Assembly (NCBI RefSeq): GCF_019429535.1
Contig: NZ_JAHXZM010000003.1
Coordinates: 124,001 to 188,000, forward strand
Direction of reading: 5' to 3'
Length of the DNA: 64,000 bases
DNA from: Sphingomonas citricola
Lineage (GTDB): Bacteria; Pseudomonadota; Alphaproteobacteria; Sphingomonadales; Sphingomonadaceae
How positions within the stretch are numbered: the stretch's first letter is position 1; every line of letters starts with the position of its first letter. The translations under genes were made by a program, and so were the position numbers. Shown here piece after piece: positions 32,144-40,993 of this stretch. Below the pieces are notes generated by a model, which saw only the letters and a list, made by a program, of their open reading frames with translations, was not told where the DNA came from and made no database searches.

Positions 32144-32773
32144 TCACCAGCCCCACGGCCGTTCACGGTACCATTTGGTGATGACGTATTTGTTGCCTGC
32201 GCGCACCTTCATGCCGTGGTGGATCGTCGCGGGGTTGAGCGACCCGTCGGGACGATGGTTGTTCCAGCAGACGAGCTTGCCCGTCTCGGGCTGGATCGTC
32301 TTGTCGACCGCCTTGAACCGCGTCGCGCCGCCCGCCTCGGGTTCGTTCAGATAGACCATCGCGGTCCAGGTGCGGTTGCCCGCGACCGAGCAATAACGGT
32401 GGAAGTCGACGCCGCTCGGCTCGAAATAATCGGTGTGCGCCTTGAACTCCTGACCGAGCGCGTAACGCTGTCCTTGCAGCGGTTCGCCGTGGAGCGGATC
32501 GAGCCCGGTGAAGGCGGCGAGGCGCGCATCAACCGCGGCGACGAGCGGGTCGGTCGCGGGCAGGTCGCACGTCTCGCTGGTGCGGAAGGCGGCGTCGCCA
32601 TTGTGGTCGGAGATCGTCGAGGGGCGGCGCTTGGCATCGATCATGGTACACAACGCCGCGCAAGTCGCGGCGTCGAGAAAGCCGCGCTGGACGAACAGCG
32701 TCAGCTTGAGGCTGGGCAGTTTCTGGATGCCCCGCTGCCGGGAGAGATGAGCGGTGATCGCGTCGATGGCCAT
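32144..32773 (-). CDS. 2-oxoglutarate/Fe(II)-dependent dioxygenase (prolyl 4-hydroxylase-type)
   Basis: 209 residues. The iron-binding triad is visible as HTD in FKAHTDYFEP and the distal histidine in NPATIHHGMKVRAG, with the 2-oxoglutarate-binding lysine in KYVITKWYRE. The overall order matches P4Hc-type hydroxylases. Such enzymes hydroxylate prolines or other residues using oxygen and 2-oxoglutarate. It is convergent with the TonB receptor and divergent from gspC. A link to the Pro-rich tether of the neighbouring lipoprotein is tempting but unproven; an iron-uptake-linked role (as in PiuC) is an alternative. Confidence 0.88.
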   Translation of the reverse strand: MAIDAITAHLSRQRGIQKLPSLKLTLFVQRGFLDAATCAALCTMIDAKRRPSTISDHNGDAAFRTSETCDLPATDPLVAAVDARLAAFTGLDPLHGEPLQGQRYALGQEFKAHTDYFEPSGVDFHRYCSVAGNRTWTAMVYLNEPEAGGATRFKAVDKTIQPETGKLVCWNNHRPDGSLNPATIHHGMKVRAGNKYVITKWYRERPWGW

Positions 32774-32819
32774 GACCGGTCTTTAACGCCGCGTCGAACG
32801 GTTCCCAAGACGCAGAAAT

Positions 32820-32848
32820 ATTACACAAACGTGCCACGCGGCTGTAAC
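32820..32848 (+). promoter_or_regulatory. Possible Pho box upstream of gspC
   Basis: ATTACAC (32820), GTGCCAC (32831) and CTGTAAC (32842) are spaced 11 bp apart and match CTGTCA(T/C) at 4, 5 and 6 of 7 positions. The array ends 44 bases before the gspC ATG. It is weaker than the 27486 array and needs independent support. Confidence 0.4.
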
Positions 32849-32892
32849 ATCGCCGACCTAGCGCCGGCGGGGCGGGGAGTTTACCAAAGCGC

Positions 32893-33720
32893 ATGCGATT
32901 GAAGTTCGACGCCCGGGCGCGGGCGATCCTGCGGCGGGTGCCCGTGGTGAATGTCTATTCGGCCGCCGAGATCGCGCTGCTGGGCGTGCTGGCGGTGCAA
33001 TGCGCGCGGCTGGTGTGGACCGTGGTGACGCCGATCGCGCCGCTGGGTGCATGGGCGCCGGCGGGTCCGGTGCTGCCGGGTGACCCGGCGGGCGTGTTCG
33101 CGAGCTTCGATCCGTTCTACCGCGTGAGCGGCGCGCAGACGCAGGCGGCGGCGGTGACCTCGCTGCAATTGACGCTGTTCGGCACGCGGATCGACGAGGC
33201 ACAGGGACGCGGGTCGGCGATCATCGCGGGGCCTGACGGGATACAGAAAAGCGTGAGCGTGGGTGAGGAAGTGGCGCCGGGTGTAGTGTTGAAATCGGTT
33301 GCGTTCGATCACGTGACACTCGATCGCGGCGGCGCGAGCGAGAACCTGTTCCTGCCGCAGTCAGACGGCGGCAGCGCGCCGGTGGCGACGCCCGCGGCCG
33401 GCGCACCGCCGGCAGCCGCCGGTGCGACGCCCGCGGCGGCCGATCTGCGTGCCGACCTGTCGGCGATCCCGCGGATCGACGGCGGGCGCGTGACCGGGCT
33501 GACGCTGCGCGGGCAGGGCAAGGGCGCCTTTCAGGCGGCGGGATTGAAGGACGGCGATGTCGTGACCGCGATCCAGGGACGCGCGATCGGCAGCGCGGCC
33601 GATCTGGAGCAATTGCAGAACGGCCAGGCGACCAGCGTGACGATCGAGCGCGGCGAGCAATCGCTGCCGGTCACGTTACCGGGCATTGGGCCGGGCATTG
33701 GGCCGGGAGGGGCGCGGTGA
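32893..33720 (+). CDS. gspC: Type II secretion system protein C
   Basis: 275 residues, inner-membrane protein that links the assembly platform to the secretin. A single N-terminal helix is at about residues 24-42 (AAEIALLGVLAVQCARLVW). The HR domain spans the middle (SLQLTLFGTRIDEAQGRGSA), an Ala/Pro/Gly linker follows, and the C-terminal PDZ-like domain contains AGLKDGDVVTAIQGRAIGSAADLEQL. It is the first gene of a twelve-gene gspC-gspN unit. Its TGA stop shares one base with the gspD ATG. Confidence 0.9.
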   Translation: MRLKFDARARAILRRVPVVNVYSAAEIALLGVLAVQCARLVWTVVTPIAPLGAWAPAGPVLPGDPAGVFASFDPFYRVSGAQTQAAAVTSLQLTLFGTRIDEAQGRGSAIIAGPDGIQKSVSVGEEVAPGVVLKSVAFDHVTLDRGGASENLFLPQSDGGSAPVATPAAGAPPAAAGATPAAADLRADLSAIPRIDGGRVTGLTLRGQGKGAFQAAGLKDGDVVTAIQGRAIGSAADLEQLQNGQATSVTIERGEQSLPVTLPGIGPGIGPGGAR

Positions 33721-35957
33721 TGCGGCGTCTCGTATCTGCGGCGCTGCTCGCGTCGTGCGCGCTGTCGGGCGCGCCGGTCGTCGCGCAGACGACGTTGAAC
33801 GTGCGCGACGCCGACATCCGCGCGTTCATCGCCGACGCGGCCAAGGTGACCGGGCGGACGTTCATCATCGACAATCGCGTGCAGGGCAAGGTGACGGTGG
33901 TGACCGACCGCCCGCTGTCGCGCTCGGAATATTTCGAGGTGTTCCTGTCCACCTTGCGCGCGAACGGGCTGGTAGCGGTGCCGACCGCGAACGGCGCGCT
34001 GCGCGTCCAGCCGATCGACAATGCGGCGAGCCAGCCGGGGCGGATCGGGCTGCGCGGCGCGGCGCGCAATCAGTTGGTGACCGAGATCATCCGGCTGCGC
34101 TCGACCGATGCGACGCAGGCGGTCGACACGGTGCGCCCGCTGGTGAGCGCACAAGGGTCGGTGACCGCGAACCGTGGCGGCAACAGCCTGGTGGTGGTCG
34201 ATTTCGCCGACAACGTCCGCCGCGTGCGCGAGGTGGTGCGCCGGTTCGATACCGATGTCGCCTCGACCCGGATCGTCGCGCTCAGGAACGCGAACGCCAA
34301 GGAAGTCGCGACCGCGCTAACGCAGTTGATCGGCGGCGGTGCGGGCGGCGGCGGGGGGCAGCCGGGAGCGACACCGGGCGGCGCGTCGGCGGTCGCGATC
34401 GAGAGTTCGAACGCGGTCGCGCTGCGCGGTGATCCCTCCACCGTCGCGCGGTTGGTGGCGGTGGCGCGTGACCTCGACACGCGGGCACGCAACGCCAACG
34501 AGATCAAGGTCGTGTTCCTGGAGAATGCCGACGCCGCGCAATTGCTGCCGGTGCTCCAGCAGCTCGTCGGGCAGCAGCCCGATGCGGTGCAGGAACAAGC
34601 GCTCGGTCGCGCGAACTTCGGGTCGAGCAGCACGGGACCGACGACGGGCGGGGCGATCAGCCAGCAGTCGAATTCGTCGAGCTTCCAGCGGTCAACCCAG
34701 CCGCAGAGCGTGACGCCGCAAACCGGCAGCCAGCCGCAGCAGGCCGCGATCACCGGGCAGGGCGGGCGAACCGCGGCGGTGGTGACGCGCTTCGCGGGCG
34801 CGAACGCGATCGTGATTGCGGCGCCGGGCGACATCCAGCGGCAATTGACCGAGGTGATCCAGCAACTCGACACGCGCCGCGCGCAGGTGCTCGTCGAGGC
34901 GATCGTCGCGGAAGTGTCCGATTCGACCATTAACCGGCTGGGCGCGCAGTTCATCCTCGGCAACCTGTCGGGCGGGGCGTTCGGGGCGTCGACCTTCTCA
35001 AACTCGGCGCCCAACATCCTGCAAATCGCGGGTGCGATCGGCGCGCAGCAGCTCGCGACCTCGACCACGGTTACGCGCAACACCGACGGCAGCACGACGA
35101 CGACGCGCAGTACCTCGCCGGCGGCAGACACGCTGACGCAATCGGCGATCAATTCGATCATCCAGTCGTCGGGCGGGCTCGCCGGGTTCGGCGGGACGAT
35201 CGGCAACACGCTGTTCGGTGCGATCATCCAGGCGGTGAAGAGCGACAACCAGTCGAACCTGCTACAAGTCCCGCACATCATGACGCTCGACAATCAGGAA
35301 GCGCACAGCCTGGTCGGGCAGGAGATTCCGATCACGACGGGGCAGGCGCTGTCGAACAATTTCGACAACACGTTCCGCACCACGCAGCGGCAGAATGTCG
35401 GCATCGGGCTTGACGTGCGTCCGCAGGTGAACTCAAGCGGCACGATCAAGCTCAACCTGCACATCGAGGTCAGTTCGATCGCGGGGCCGGTGTCGAGCGA
35501 CAATTCCGACCTGATCCTCAACAAGCGGGAGGTCGAGACGGTGCTGACCGTCGACGACGGCGCGATCGGGGTGATCGGCGGATTGCTGTCGGACGAGGAG
35601 CGCCGGACGATCGAGAAGATTCCGTTCCTGGGCGACATTCCGGTCCTGGGCAATCTGTTCAAGTCAAAGGCGAAGACGCGCGCCAAGACCAATCTGATGA
35701 TCTTCATCCGCCCGACCGTGATCCGATCGGCGGCGGACAATCGCCGCGTGACCGAGCAGCGTTACGGCTATCTGCGGTTGCAGCAGGGGTTGCAGGACCC
35801 GGCGGCGGAGCCGTCGATCGACTCGCTGGTGCGCGATTACATGGGCGCGGCGCCGCCGATCCCGCCCGCGGGGCAGCCGGGCAGCATCGAGGATCCGCGC
35901 GTCGGCGTGCCGGTGTACCGCAATTCGGTGTCGACGATCCCGGCGCGGCCGAAATGA
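33720..35957 (+). CDS. gspD: Type II secretion system secretin
   Basis: 745 residues with signal peptide MRRLVSAALLASCALSG. It has N0 and N1-N3 periplasmic domains (ADIRAFIADAAKVTGRTFII starts N0), a Gln/Ser/Asn-rich low-complexity linker near residues 290-345, and the secretin barrel containing LLQVPHIMTLDNQEA and VIGGLLSDEERRTIEKIPFLG. The ATG at 33720 was preferred to the GTG one codon earlier because it makes the usual one-base stop/start overlap with gspC. It forms the outer-membrane pore. Confidence 0.95.
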   Translation: MRRLVSAALLASCALSGAPVVAQTTLNVRDADIRAFIADAAKVTGRTFIIDNRVQGKVTVVTDRPLSRSEYFEVFLSTLRANGLVAVPTANGALRVQPIDNAASQPGRIGLRGAARNQLVTEIIRLRSTDATQAVDTVRPLVSAQGSVTANRGGNSLVVVDFADNVRRVREVVRRFDTDVASTRIVALRNANAKEVATALTQLIGGGAGGGGGQPGATPGGASAVAIESSNAVALRGDPSTVARLVAVARDLDTRARNANEIKVVFLENADAAQLLPVLQQLVGQQPDAVQEQALGRANFGSSSTGPTTGGAISQQSNSSSFQRSTQPQSVTPQTGSQPQQAAITGQGGRTAAVVTRFAGANAIVIAAPGDIQRQLTEVIQQLDTRRAQVLVEAIVAEVSDSTINRLGAQFILGNLSGGAFGASTFSNSAPNILQIAGAIGAQQLATSTTVTRNTDGSTTTTRSTSPAADTLTQSAINSIIQSSGGLAGFGGTIGNTLFGAIIQAVKSDNQSNLLQVPHIMTLDNQEAHSLVGQEIPITTGQALSNNFDNTFRTTQRQNVGIGLDVRPQVNSSGTIKLNLHIEVSSIAGPVSSDNSDLILNKREVETVLTVDDGAIGVIGGLLSDEERRTIEKIPFLGDIPVLGNLFKSKAKTRAKTNLMIFIRPTVIRSAADNRRVTEQRYGYLRLQQGLQDPAAEPSIDSLVRDYMGAAPPIPPAGQPGSIEDPRVGVPVYRNSVSTIPARPK

Positions 35958-37582
35958 TCCGCACCGGCGCCGAGGTCGCTATCGATCCGACGCTGTCGGG
36001 CGGTATCGTGCCGGTCGACGCGGACGCGGTGCTGGACGAGGTCCCGCAGATCGTTCCGCCCACGGCGCCGGTGCATCTGCCCTATCCCTTCGCGCGCAAG
36101 TTCGGCGTCGCGCTCGACGGTGACCAGGTCGCGCTGCGCGAGGGGAGCGATCCGCGCGCGCTGATCGAGGTGCGACGCGTACTCGGGCGCGCATTCGACG
36201 TGGTGGTGATCGAGCCGGCGGCGTTCGACCGGCTGCTGTCGGACAATTACGCGATGGACGGGCAGGCGACCGCGGCGGCAGCGGTCGGTATGGGCGACGA
36301 ACTCGACCTGCTGGCGGAAGGATTGCCGACCGCGGACGACCTGCTTGACACCGCCGACGATGCGCCGGCGATCCGGTTGATCAACGGCGTGATTGCGGAT
36401 GCGGCGCGCAACGGCGTCTCGGACATCCATATCGAGCCGTACGAGACGGGGCTGGTCATTCGTATGCGGATTGACGGCGTGCTGCGCGAGACACTGAGGA
36501 TGCCGCCGCACGTCGCGCCCGTCGTCGTCAGCCGCATCAAGGTGATGGCGCGGCTCGACATTGCCGAGCGGCGCGTACCGCAGGACGGGCGCATGGGGCT
36601 GACGCTGGGGGGCAAGTTGCTCGACGTGCGTGTCTCGACGCTGCCAGCGCGCGCGGGCGAACGCGTGGTGTTGCGTATCCTCGACAAGGAGAATGCGGGG
36701 ATCGACCTCGACGCGCTGGGCATGAGCGCGGAGATGAACGCGCTGCTGCGCGAGGCGATATCGGTGCCGAACGGGATCGTGCTGGTGACCGGGCCGACTG
36801 GCAGCGGCAAGACGACGACGCTATACGCTGCGCTGCGATTGCTGAACGACGGCAGCCGCAACATCCTGACGGTCGAGGACCCGGTCGAATACGCGGTCGA
36901 GGGGGTGGGGCAGACGCAGGTCAACGCGAAGGTCGGGTTGACCTTCGCTGCCGGGCTGCGCGCGATCCTGCGACAGGACCCCGACACGGTGATGATCGGC
37001 GAGATCCGCGACCGCGAAACCGCCGAGATCGCGGTGCAGGCGTCGCTGACCGGGCACCTCGTGCTCTCCACCGTCCACACCAACGACGCGGTCGGCGCGA
37101 TCACGCGGATGCGCGACATGAAGGTCGAGCCGTTTCTGCTCGCCTCGACGCTGCGCGCGGTGATCGCGCAGCGGCTGGTCAGGCGGCTGTGCCCGACGTG
37201 CCGCCGCGCGGTGCCGGCGCGCGAGACGGTGGCGCCGCTGCTCGGGATCGCCCCCGATGCTGTGGTCTACGGGGCGGTCGGGTGCGAGGAGTGCAACCGG
37301 ACGGGCTTTCGCGGACGGATCGGCGTGTACGAAGCGGTGCGGGTCGATCCGGTGATCCGCCGGCTGATCAACGACGGCGGCGACGAGGATGCGATCGCGC
37401 GTCACGCCTTCGCCGATCCGGCGCGCGATACGCTCGCGGGCGCGGCACGGCGGCTGGTCGAGGAAGGACGCACGACCGCGGAGGAAGCGGTGCGCGTCAG
37501 CCGGGCGGACGCGACCGACACGCCGCACGAGCGGCTGGTCGTGGCGGACGCGGCCGAAGCGGCGATCGCGGATGCGCATTGA
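35954..37582 (+). CDS. gspE: Type II secretion system ATPase GspE
   Basis: 542 residues. Walker A GPTGSGKTTT, Asp box ILTVEDPVEY, Walker B VMIGEIRDRETAE and His box LSTVHTNDAVGA are in order. A zinc-binding insert has CPTC and CEEC pairs. The N-terminal region is shorter and divergent but carries DIHIEP. It powers pseudopilus assembly from the cytoplasmic face. ATGA overlap with gspD. After its stop a 109-bp spacer with a dispersed repeat separates it from gspF. Confidence 0.95.
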   Translation: MIRTGAEVAIDPTLSGGIVPVDADAVLDEVPQIVPPTAPVHLPYPFARKFGVALDGDQVALREGSDPRALIEVRRVLGRAFDVVVIEPAAFDRLLSDNYAMDGQATAAAAVGMGDELDLLAEGLPTADDLLDTADDAPAIRLINGVIADAARNGVSDIHIEPYETGLVIRMRIDGVLRETLRMPPHVAPVVVSRIKVMARLDIAERRVPQDGRMGLTLGGKLLDVRVSTLPARAGERVVLRILDKENAGIDLDALGMSAEMNALLREAISVPNGIVLVTGPTGSGKTTTLYAALRLLNDGSRNILTVEDPVEYAVEGVGQTQVNAKVGLTFAAGLRAILRQDPDTVMIGEIRDRETAEIAVQASLTGHLVLSTVHTNDAVGAITRMRDMKVEPFLLASTLRAVIAQRLVRRLCPTCRRAVPARETVAPLLGIAPDAVVYGAVGCEECNRTGFRGRIGVYEAVRVDPVIRRLINDGGDEDAIARHAFADPARDTLAGAARRLVEEGRTTAEEAVRVSRADATDTPHERLVVADAAEAAIADAH

Positions 37583-37648
37583 GGTGACGTCCCGTAGAGG
37601 CAGTCTCATCCGCCTGATCAGATGTCGCGTCCAGCCGACTCCCCCTCC

Positions 37649-37687
37649 ACCAGCCTTCGGCTGGTCCCCCTCCCCTTACAGGGGAGG
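37649..37687 (+). repeat. Sphingomonad-type palindromic repeat overlapping the gspF ribosome-binding site
   Basis: Two stem-loops in tandem: ACCAGCC/GGCTGGT (37649-37655 and 37659-37665, TTC loop) and CCTCCCCT/AGGGGAGG (37669-37676 and 37680-37687). The second arm contains the GGGGAGG ribosome-binding site of gspF, which starts at 37692. This CCTCCACCAGCCTTCGG type of sequence recurs between genes in sphingomonads as far as I recall; I cannot verify copy number here. Confidence 0.6.
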
Positions 37688-37691
37688 ATAG

Positions 37692-38915
37692 ATGGCTGAC
37701 TTCGATTACGTCGCGATCGACACGCGCGGCAACGAGGCACGCGGACACGTCGCCGCGGCGTCAGTCGAGGCGGCGCGGGCGGTGCTCGACCGACGGCGGT
37801 TGTTCGTCGTCAAGATCGAGGCGGGCAGCGCACCGGCGAGCAAGGGGCGGCCGCTGTTCGGGCTCGAGCTCGGACGTGCGAAGATGTCGGGCAAGCAGTT
37901 GACGCTGTTCACGCGGCAGTTGGCGACGCTCAACCGCGTGTCGCCGCTGGAAGAAAGCCTGCGCACCGTGTCGCGCCAGACCGAGCAGGAGCGCGTGCGC
38001 GTGATCGTCCAGAACGTCCACGCCGGCGTGACCGAGGGGCGCAGGCTCGCCGACGCAATGGCGCGCGAGCCCAAGAGCTTCCCGCCGCTCTACCGCGCGA
38101 TGGTCGCGGCGGGGGAGAGTTCGGGATCGCTGCCCGAGATCATGGAGCGATTGTCGCTGCTGCTCGAACGGCAGGCGGAGATACGTGGCAAGCTGTTCAC
38201 CGCCATGGCTTATCCCGCGGTGCTTGCGACCGTCGCGATGGGGGTGGTGATCGCGTTGATGGCGTTCGTGGTGCCGCAGGTGGTCGAGCAGTTCGATACC
38301 GTCGGGCAGGAACTGCCGTTCCTCACCCGAATGGTGATTGCGCTGTCGTCGGCGATCACGGGTTATTGGTGGGCGATGCTGCTGGTGCTGGTGCTGGTGG
38401 GGCTCGGCGCCTGGGCGGCGCTGCGGCAGCCGCCGATCCGGCTGGCGTTCGACACCTGGCTGCTGCGCGTACCGCTAGTCGGGCGATTGCTGCGCGACCT
38501 GCATGCGGCGCGGATGGCGCGGACGCTGTCGACGATGGTGGCGAGCCGGTTGCCGTTGCTGGAGGGGCTCAACCTCACCGCGGGGACAATCCACAACCGG
38601 AGGTTGAAGGCGGCGTCGGACGAGATCACCGACGCGATCCGCGGCGGCGGCAGCCTGTCGGCGGCGATGCGGCGGACGGCGGTGTTCCCGCCGCTACTCG
38701 TCTATCTGGCGGCGTCGGGCGAGGCGGCGGGGCGGCTCGACGAGATGCTCGAGCGCGCGGCCGATTACATGGAGCGCGAGTTCGACCGCTTCACTGCAAC
38801 CGCACTGTCGCTGCTCGAACCGCTGATCATCGTCGTGATGGGCGGTATCGTCGCCACGATCGTGCTATCCATCCTGCTTCCGATCCTCCAGCTCAACACG
38901 CTTGCCGGACAGTGA
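37692..38915 (+). CDS. gspF: Type II secretion system inner membrane protein GspF
   Basis: 407 residues, polytopic assembly-platform protein. It has two T2SF repeats, the first with LTLFTRQLATLNRVSPLEESL and the second with RMARTLSTMVASRLPLLEGL, and three main hydrophobic helices (around VLATVAMGVVIALMAFVVPQ and ALLRQ-flanking, and the final LLEPLIIVVMGGIVATIVLS). It starts with ATG 37692, four bases after the GGGGAGG site that lies inside a hairpin. It precedes gspG by eight bases. Confidence 0.95.
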   Translation: MADFDYVAIDTRGNEARGHVAAASVEAARAVLDRRRLFVVKIEAGSAPASKGRPLFGLELGRAKMSGKQLTLFTRQLATLNRVSPLEESLRTVSRQTEQERVRVIVQNVHAGVTEGRRLADAMAREPKSFPPLYRAMVAAGESSGSLPEIMERLSLLLERQAEIRGKLFTAMAYPAVLATVAMGVVIALMAFVVPQVVEQFDTVGQELPFLTRMVIALSSAITGYWWAMLLVLVLVGLGAWAALRQPPIRLAFDTWLLRVPLVGRLLRDLHAARMARTLSTMVASRLPLLEGLNLTAGTIHNRRLKAASDEITDAIRGGGSLSAAMRRTAVFPPLLVYLAASGEAAGRLDEMLERAADYMEREFDRFTATALSLLEPLIIVVMGGIVATIVLSILLPILQLNTLAGQ

Positions 38916-38923
38916 GAGAGATT

Positions 38924-39361
38924 ATGCGTACCGAACAAAAGAAGCGCCGGCGGAAGAACGGCTTCACGCTCGTCGAACTGATGGTGGTGATCGTCATCAT
39001 CGGTCTGCTCGCGACGATCGTCGCGTTGAACGTGCTGCCCTCGGGCGACACTGCGCGCATCCAGAAGGCGAAGGCCGACATCGCGACGATCGAACAGGGG
39101 CTGGAGATGTACCGTCTCCAGCAGGGCAGCTATCCGACAACTTCGCAGGGGTTGCAGGCGCTGGCCAGTGCGCCCGCGGGGGTGGATGCGTCGCGCTATC
39201 AGGCGGGCGGATATATCAAGCGCTTGCCCGAAGATCCGTGGAACCGTCCGTACCTATACGCTTCGCCCGGGCAGCACGGTGCGGCGGACGTGTGGACGCT
39301 CGGCGCCGATGGCAAGGACGGCGGCGAGGGGATCAATGCCGACATCGGCAGCTGGCAGTAA
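38924..39361 (+). CDS. gspG: Type II secretion system major pseudopilin GspG
   Basis: 145 residues. The leader MRTEQKKRRRKNG is followed by FTLVELMVVIVIIGLLATIV, the type IV prepilin motif with G-F cleavage and glutamate at +5. The C-terminal DPWNRPYLY and calcium-site-like GADGKDGGEGINADIGSW are characteristic of GspG. Processing needs a prepilin peptidase (GspO/PilD) that is not in this window. The gene was confirmed by frame and family despite a longer overlapping reading frame. Confidence 0.93.
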   Translation: MRTEQKKRRRKNGFTLVELMVVIVIIGLLATIVALNVLPSGDTARIQKAKADIATIEQGLEMYRLQQGSYPTTSQGLQALASAPAGVDASRYQAGGYIKRLPEDPWNRPYLYASPGQHGAADVWTLGADGKDGGEGINADIGSWQ

Positions 39362-39388
39362 GGCCGGCGGCGGGCGCGGGCTGATCTC

Positions 39389-39907
39389 ATGCCGTCGTCC
39401 CCTAGCGCGGCCGAATGGCGCTTAACGTCGGAGCGTAGCCCGGCAGAGCGGGGCTCGACGTCGGAGCCTGGCCCGGCCGAGCGGGGTTTTACGCTGATCG
39501 AGCTGATGGTCGTCGTGACGATCATCGGGCTCGCTTCCGCGGTCGCAGTGCTGGCGATGCCTGATCCGCGCGGGCGGTTGATGGACGAGGCGGCGCGCTT
39601 CGCGACACGGGTGCGTGCGGCGCACGACAGCGCGATCATCGATGCGCGTCCGGTGAGCGTATGGGTGACGCCGACTGGCTACGGCTTCGACCAATGGCGC
39701 GGCGGGCGCTGGGCGGCGATGGTCGAGAAGCCGTTGCGGGTCGAGCGCTGGAGCCAGGGAACGGGTGCGACGGGGGTGTTGCGCGAGCGGGTGACGTTCG
39801 ACACAACCGGGCTCGCTGACCGATCGCTGACTGTGTCGCTCCGGCGCGACGGGACGAGCGCGAACGTCGCGATCGCGGCGGACGGGAGCGTCCGTGTCGC
39901 GGGCTAG
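39389..39907 (+). CDS. gspH: Type II secretion system minor pseudopilin GspH with duplicated leader segment
   Basis: 172 residues. The prepilin motif is AERG|FTLIELMVVVTIIG. The leader is about 33 residues, far longer than usual, because an 11-residue unit (TSERSPAERGS / TSEPGPAERG) occurs twice in tandem; at the DNA level 39425-39453 and 39458-39486 match 26 of 29 bases. A shorter start cannot be excluded, but the ATG at 39389 is the first. Role: initiates or caps the pseudopilus with GspI, J and K. GTG of gspI overlaps its end by 14 bp. Confidence 0.8.
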   Translation: MPSSPSAAEWRLTSERSPAERGSTSEPGPAERGFTLIELMVVVTIIGLASAVAVLAMPDPRGRLMDEAARFATRVRAAHDSAIIDARPVSVWVTPTGYGFDQWRGGRWAAMVEKPLRVERWSQGTGATGVLRERVTFDTTGLADRSLTVSLRRDGTSANVAIAADGSVRVAG

Positions 39908-40319
39908 GCGTCGGGATGGCGGCTTCACGTCGACGGGGCGTTCCGCCGAACACGGCTTTACGTTGATCGAGATCATGGTCGCGCTCGCCGTGTTCAGTCT
40001 CGCGGCGCTGGCGCTGATCCGGTTGGAGGGGGCGACGATCCGGTCGACGGCGTTGCTGCAATCGACGATGTTGGCGCAGATCGTCGCGCGCAACGTCGCG
40101 GTGGAGGCGGTGAGCGAGGTGCAGCCGCCGACGCGCGGACGCGTGAGCGGCGCGGAGCAGAACGGCGGACGCGCGTGGCGCTGGGTGCGTGACGTGCGCG
40201 CGATCGGGGATGGCGACGTGATGCGCGTCGACGTGGCGGTCGCGGACAGTCAGGGCGCGGTGCTGGGCCGCGTGACGATGATCCGCCCGCCCGCGCAACT
40301 GGCGAGCGTCCAGCAGTGA
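39894..40319 (+). CDS. gspI: Type II secretion system minor pseudopilin GspI
   Basis: 141 residues from GTG 39894. The prepilin motif is AEHG|FTLIEIMVALAVFS. A second Gly-Phe lies upstream in DGGFTSTG, but only the first site is followed by the hydrophobic helix. Overlaps gspH (14 bp) and gspJ (4 bp), so translation is tightly coupled. It forms the minor pseudopilin complex at the pseudopilus tip. Confidence 0.9.
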   Translation: MSRARRRDGGFTSTGRSAEHGFTLIEIMVALAVFSLAALALIRLEGATIRSTALLQSTMLAQIVARNVAVEAVSEVQPPTRGRVSGAEQNGGRAWRWVRDVRAIGDGDVMRVDVAVADSQGAVLGRVTMIRPPAQLASVQQ

Positions 40320-40993
40320 GAGACACGAGCGAGGCGGGCTTCACGCTGATCGAGGTCATGATCGCGCTGATGATCTTCGGCATGATCGCCGCCGCGGGTG
40401 TCGCGTTGCTGGCGTTCAGCGTGCGTGCGCAAGGGGCGTCGGGCGCGGCGCTGGACGATATCGGCGCGATCAACCGGCTGTCGTCGATCCTGACCGCCGA
40501 TCTGGCGCAGGCGGTCGACCGTCCGACGCGCGATCAGAACGGGACGCGGCTGCCCGCCTTCACCGGCGGATCGGGGCAGGTGCCGATGCTGCGGCTGGTG
40601 CGCGGCGGGTGGAGCAACATCGACCAGTCGCCGCGCGCGACGTTGCAGAAGGTCGAATATCAACTGACCGCGGGCGGGATCGAGCGCGTCGGGTACCCCG
40701 CGCTCGACGGCGCGGCACCACTCCCCGCGGCGTTGATCGTCGAGGGGGTGCGGCAGGCGACATGGCGGTTCCGCTATGCCGGCGCGTGGAGCGATCGCTG
40801 GGAGGGGACCCCCGTCGCCGCCCTGCCGCAGGCGGCCGAGCTGACGCTAGTGCGCGAGGATGGTCGCAGCTACCGCATGATGTTCCTGGTCGGTACCGGC
40901 GCGCCGCGCGCACGGCAGAATGGCGCGCCGGGTGGTGGCGCGTCACCCGCTCCCACGCCCACCCCGACGCCGAGCCCCAATGCGCCGCGGTGA
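40316..40993 (+). CDS. gspJ: Type II secretion system minor pseudopilin GspJ
   Basis: 225 residues from GTG 40316. The prepilin motif is SEAG|FTLIEVMIALMIFG. The extracytoplasmic domain is longer than in GspH/I and ends in a Pro/Gly/Ala/Thr-rich tail (GAPGGGASPAPTPTPTPSP). Four-base overlap with gspI and 14-bp overlap with gspK. Confidence 0.9.
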   Translation: MRDTSEAGFTLIEVMIALMIFGMIAAAGVALLAFSVRAQGASGAALDDIGAINRLSSILTADLAQAVDRPTRDQNGTRLPAFTGGSGQVPMLRLVRGGWSNIDQSPRATLQKVEYQLTAGGIERVGYPALDGAAPLPAALIVEGVRQATWRFRYAGAWSDRWEGTPVAALPQAAELTLVREDGRSYRMMFLVGTGAPRARQNGAPGGGASPAPTPTPTPSPNAPR

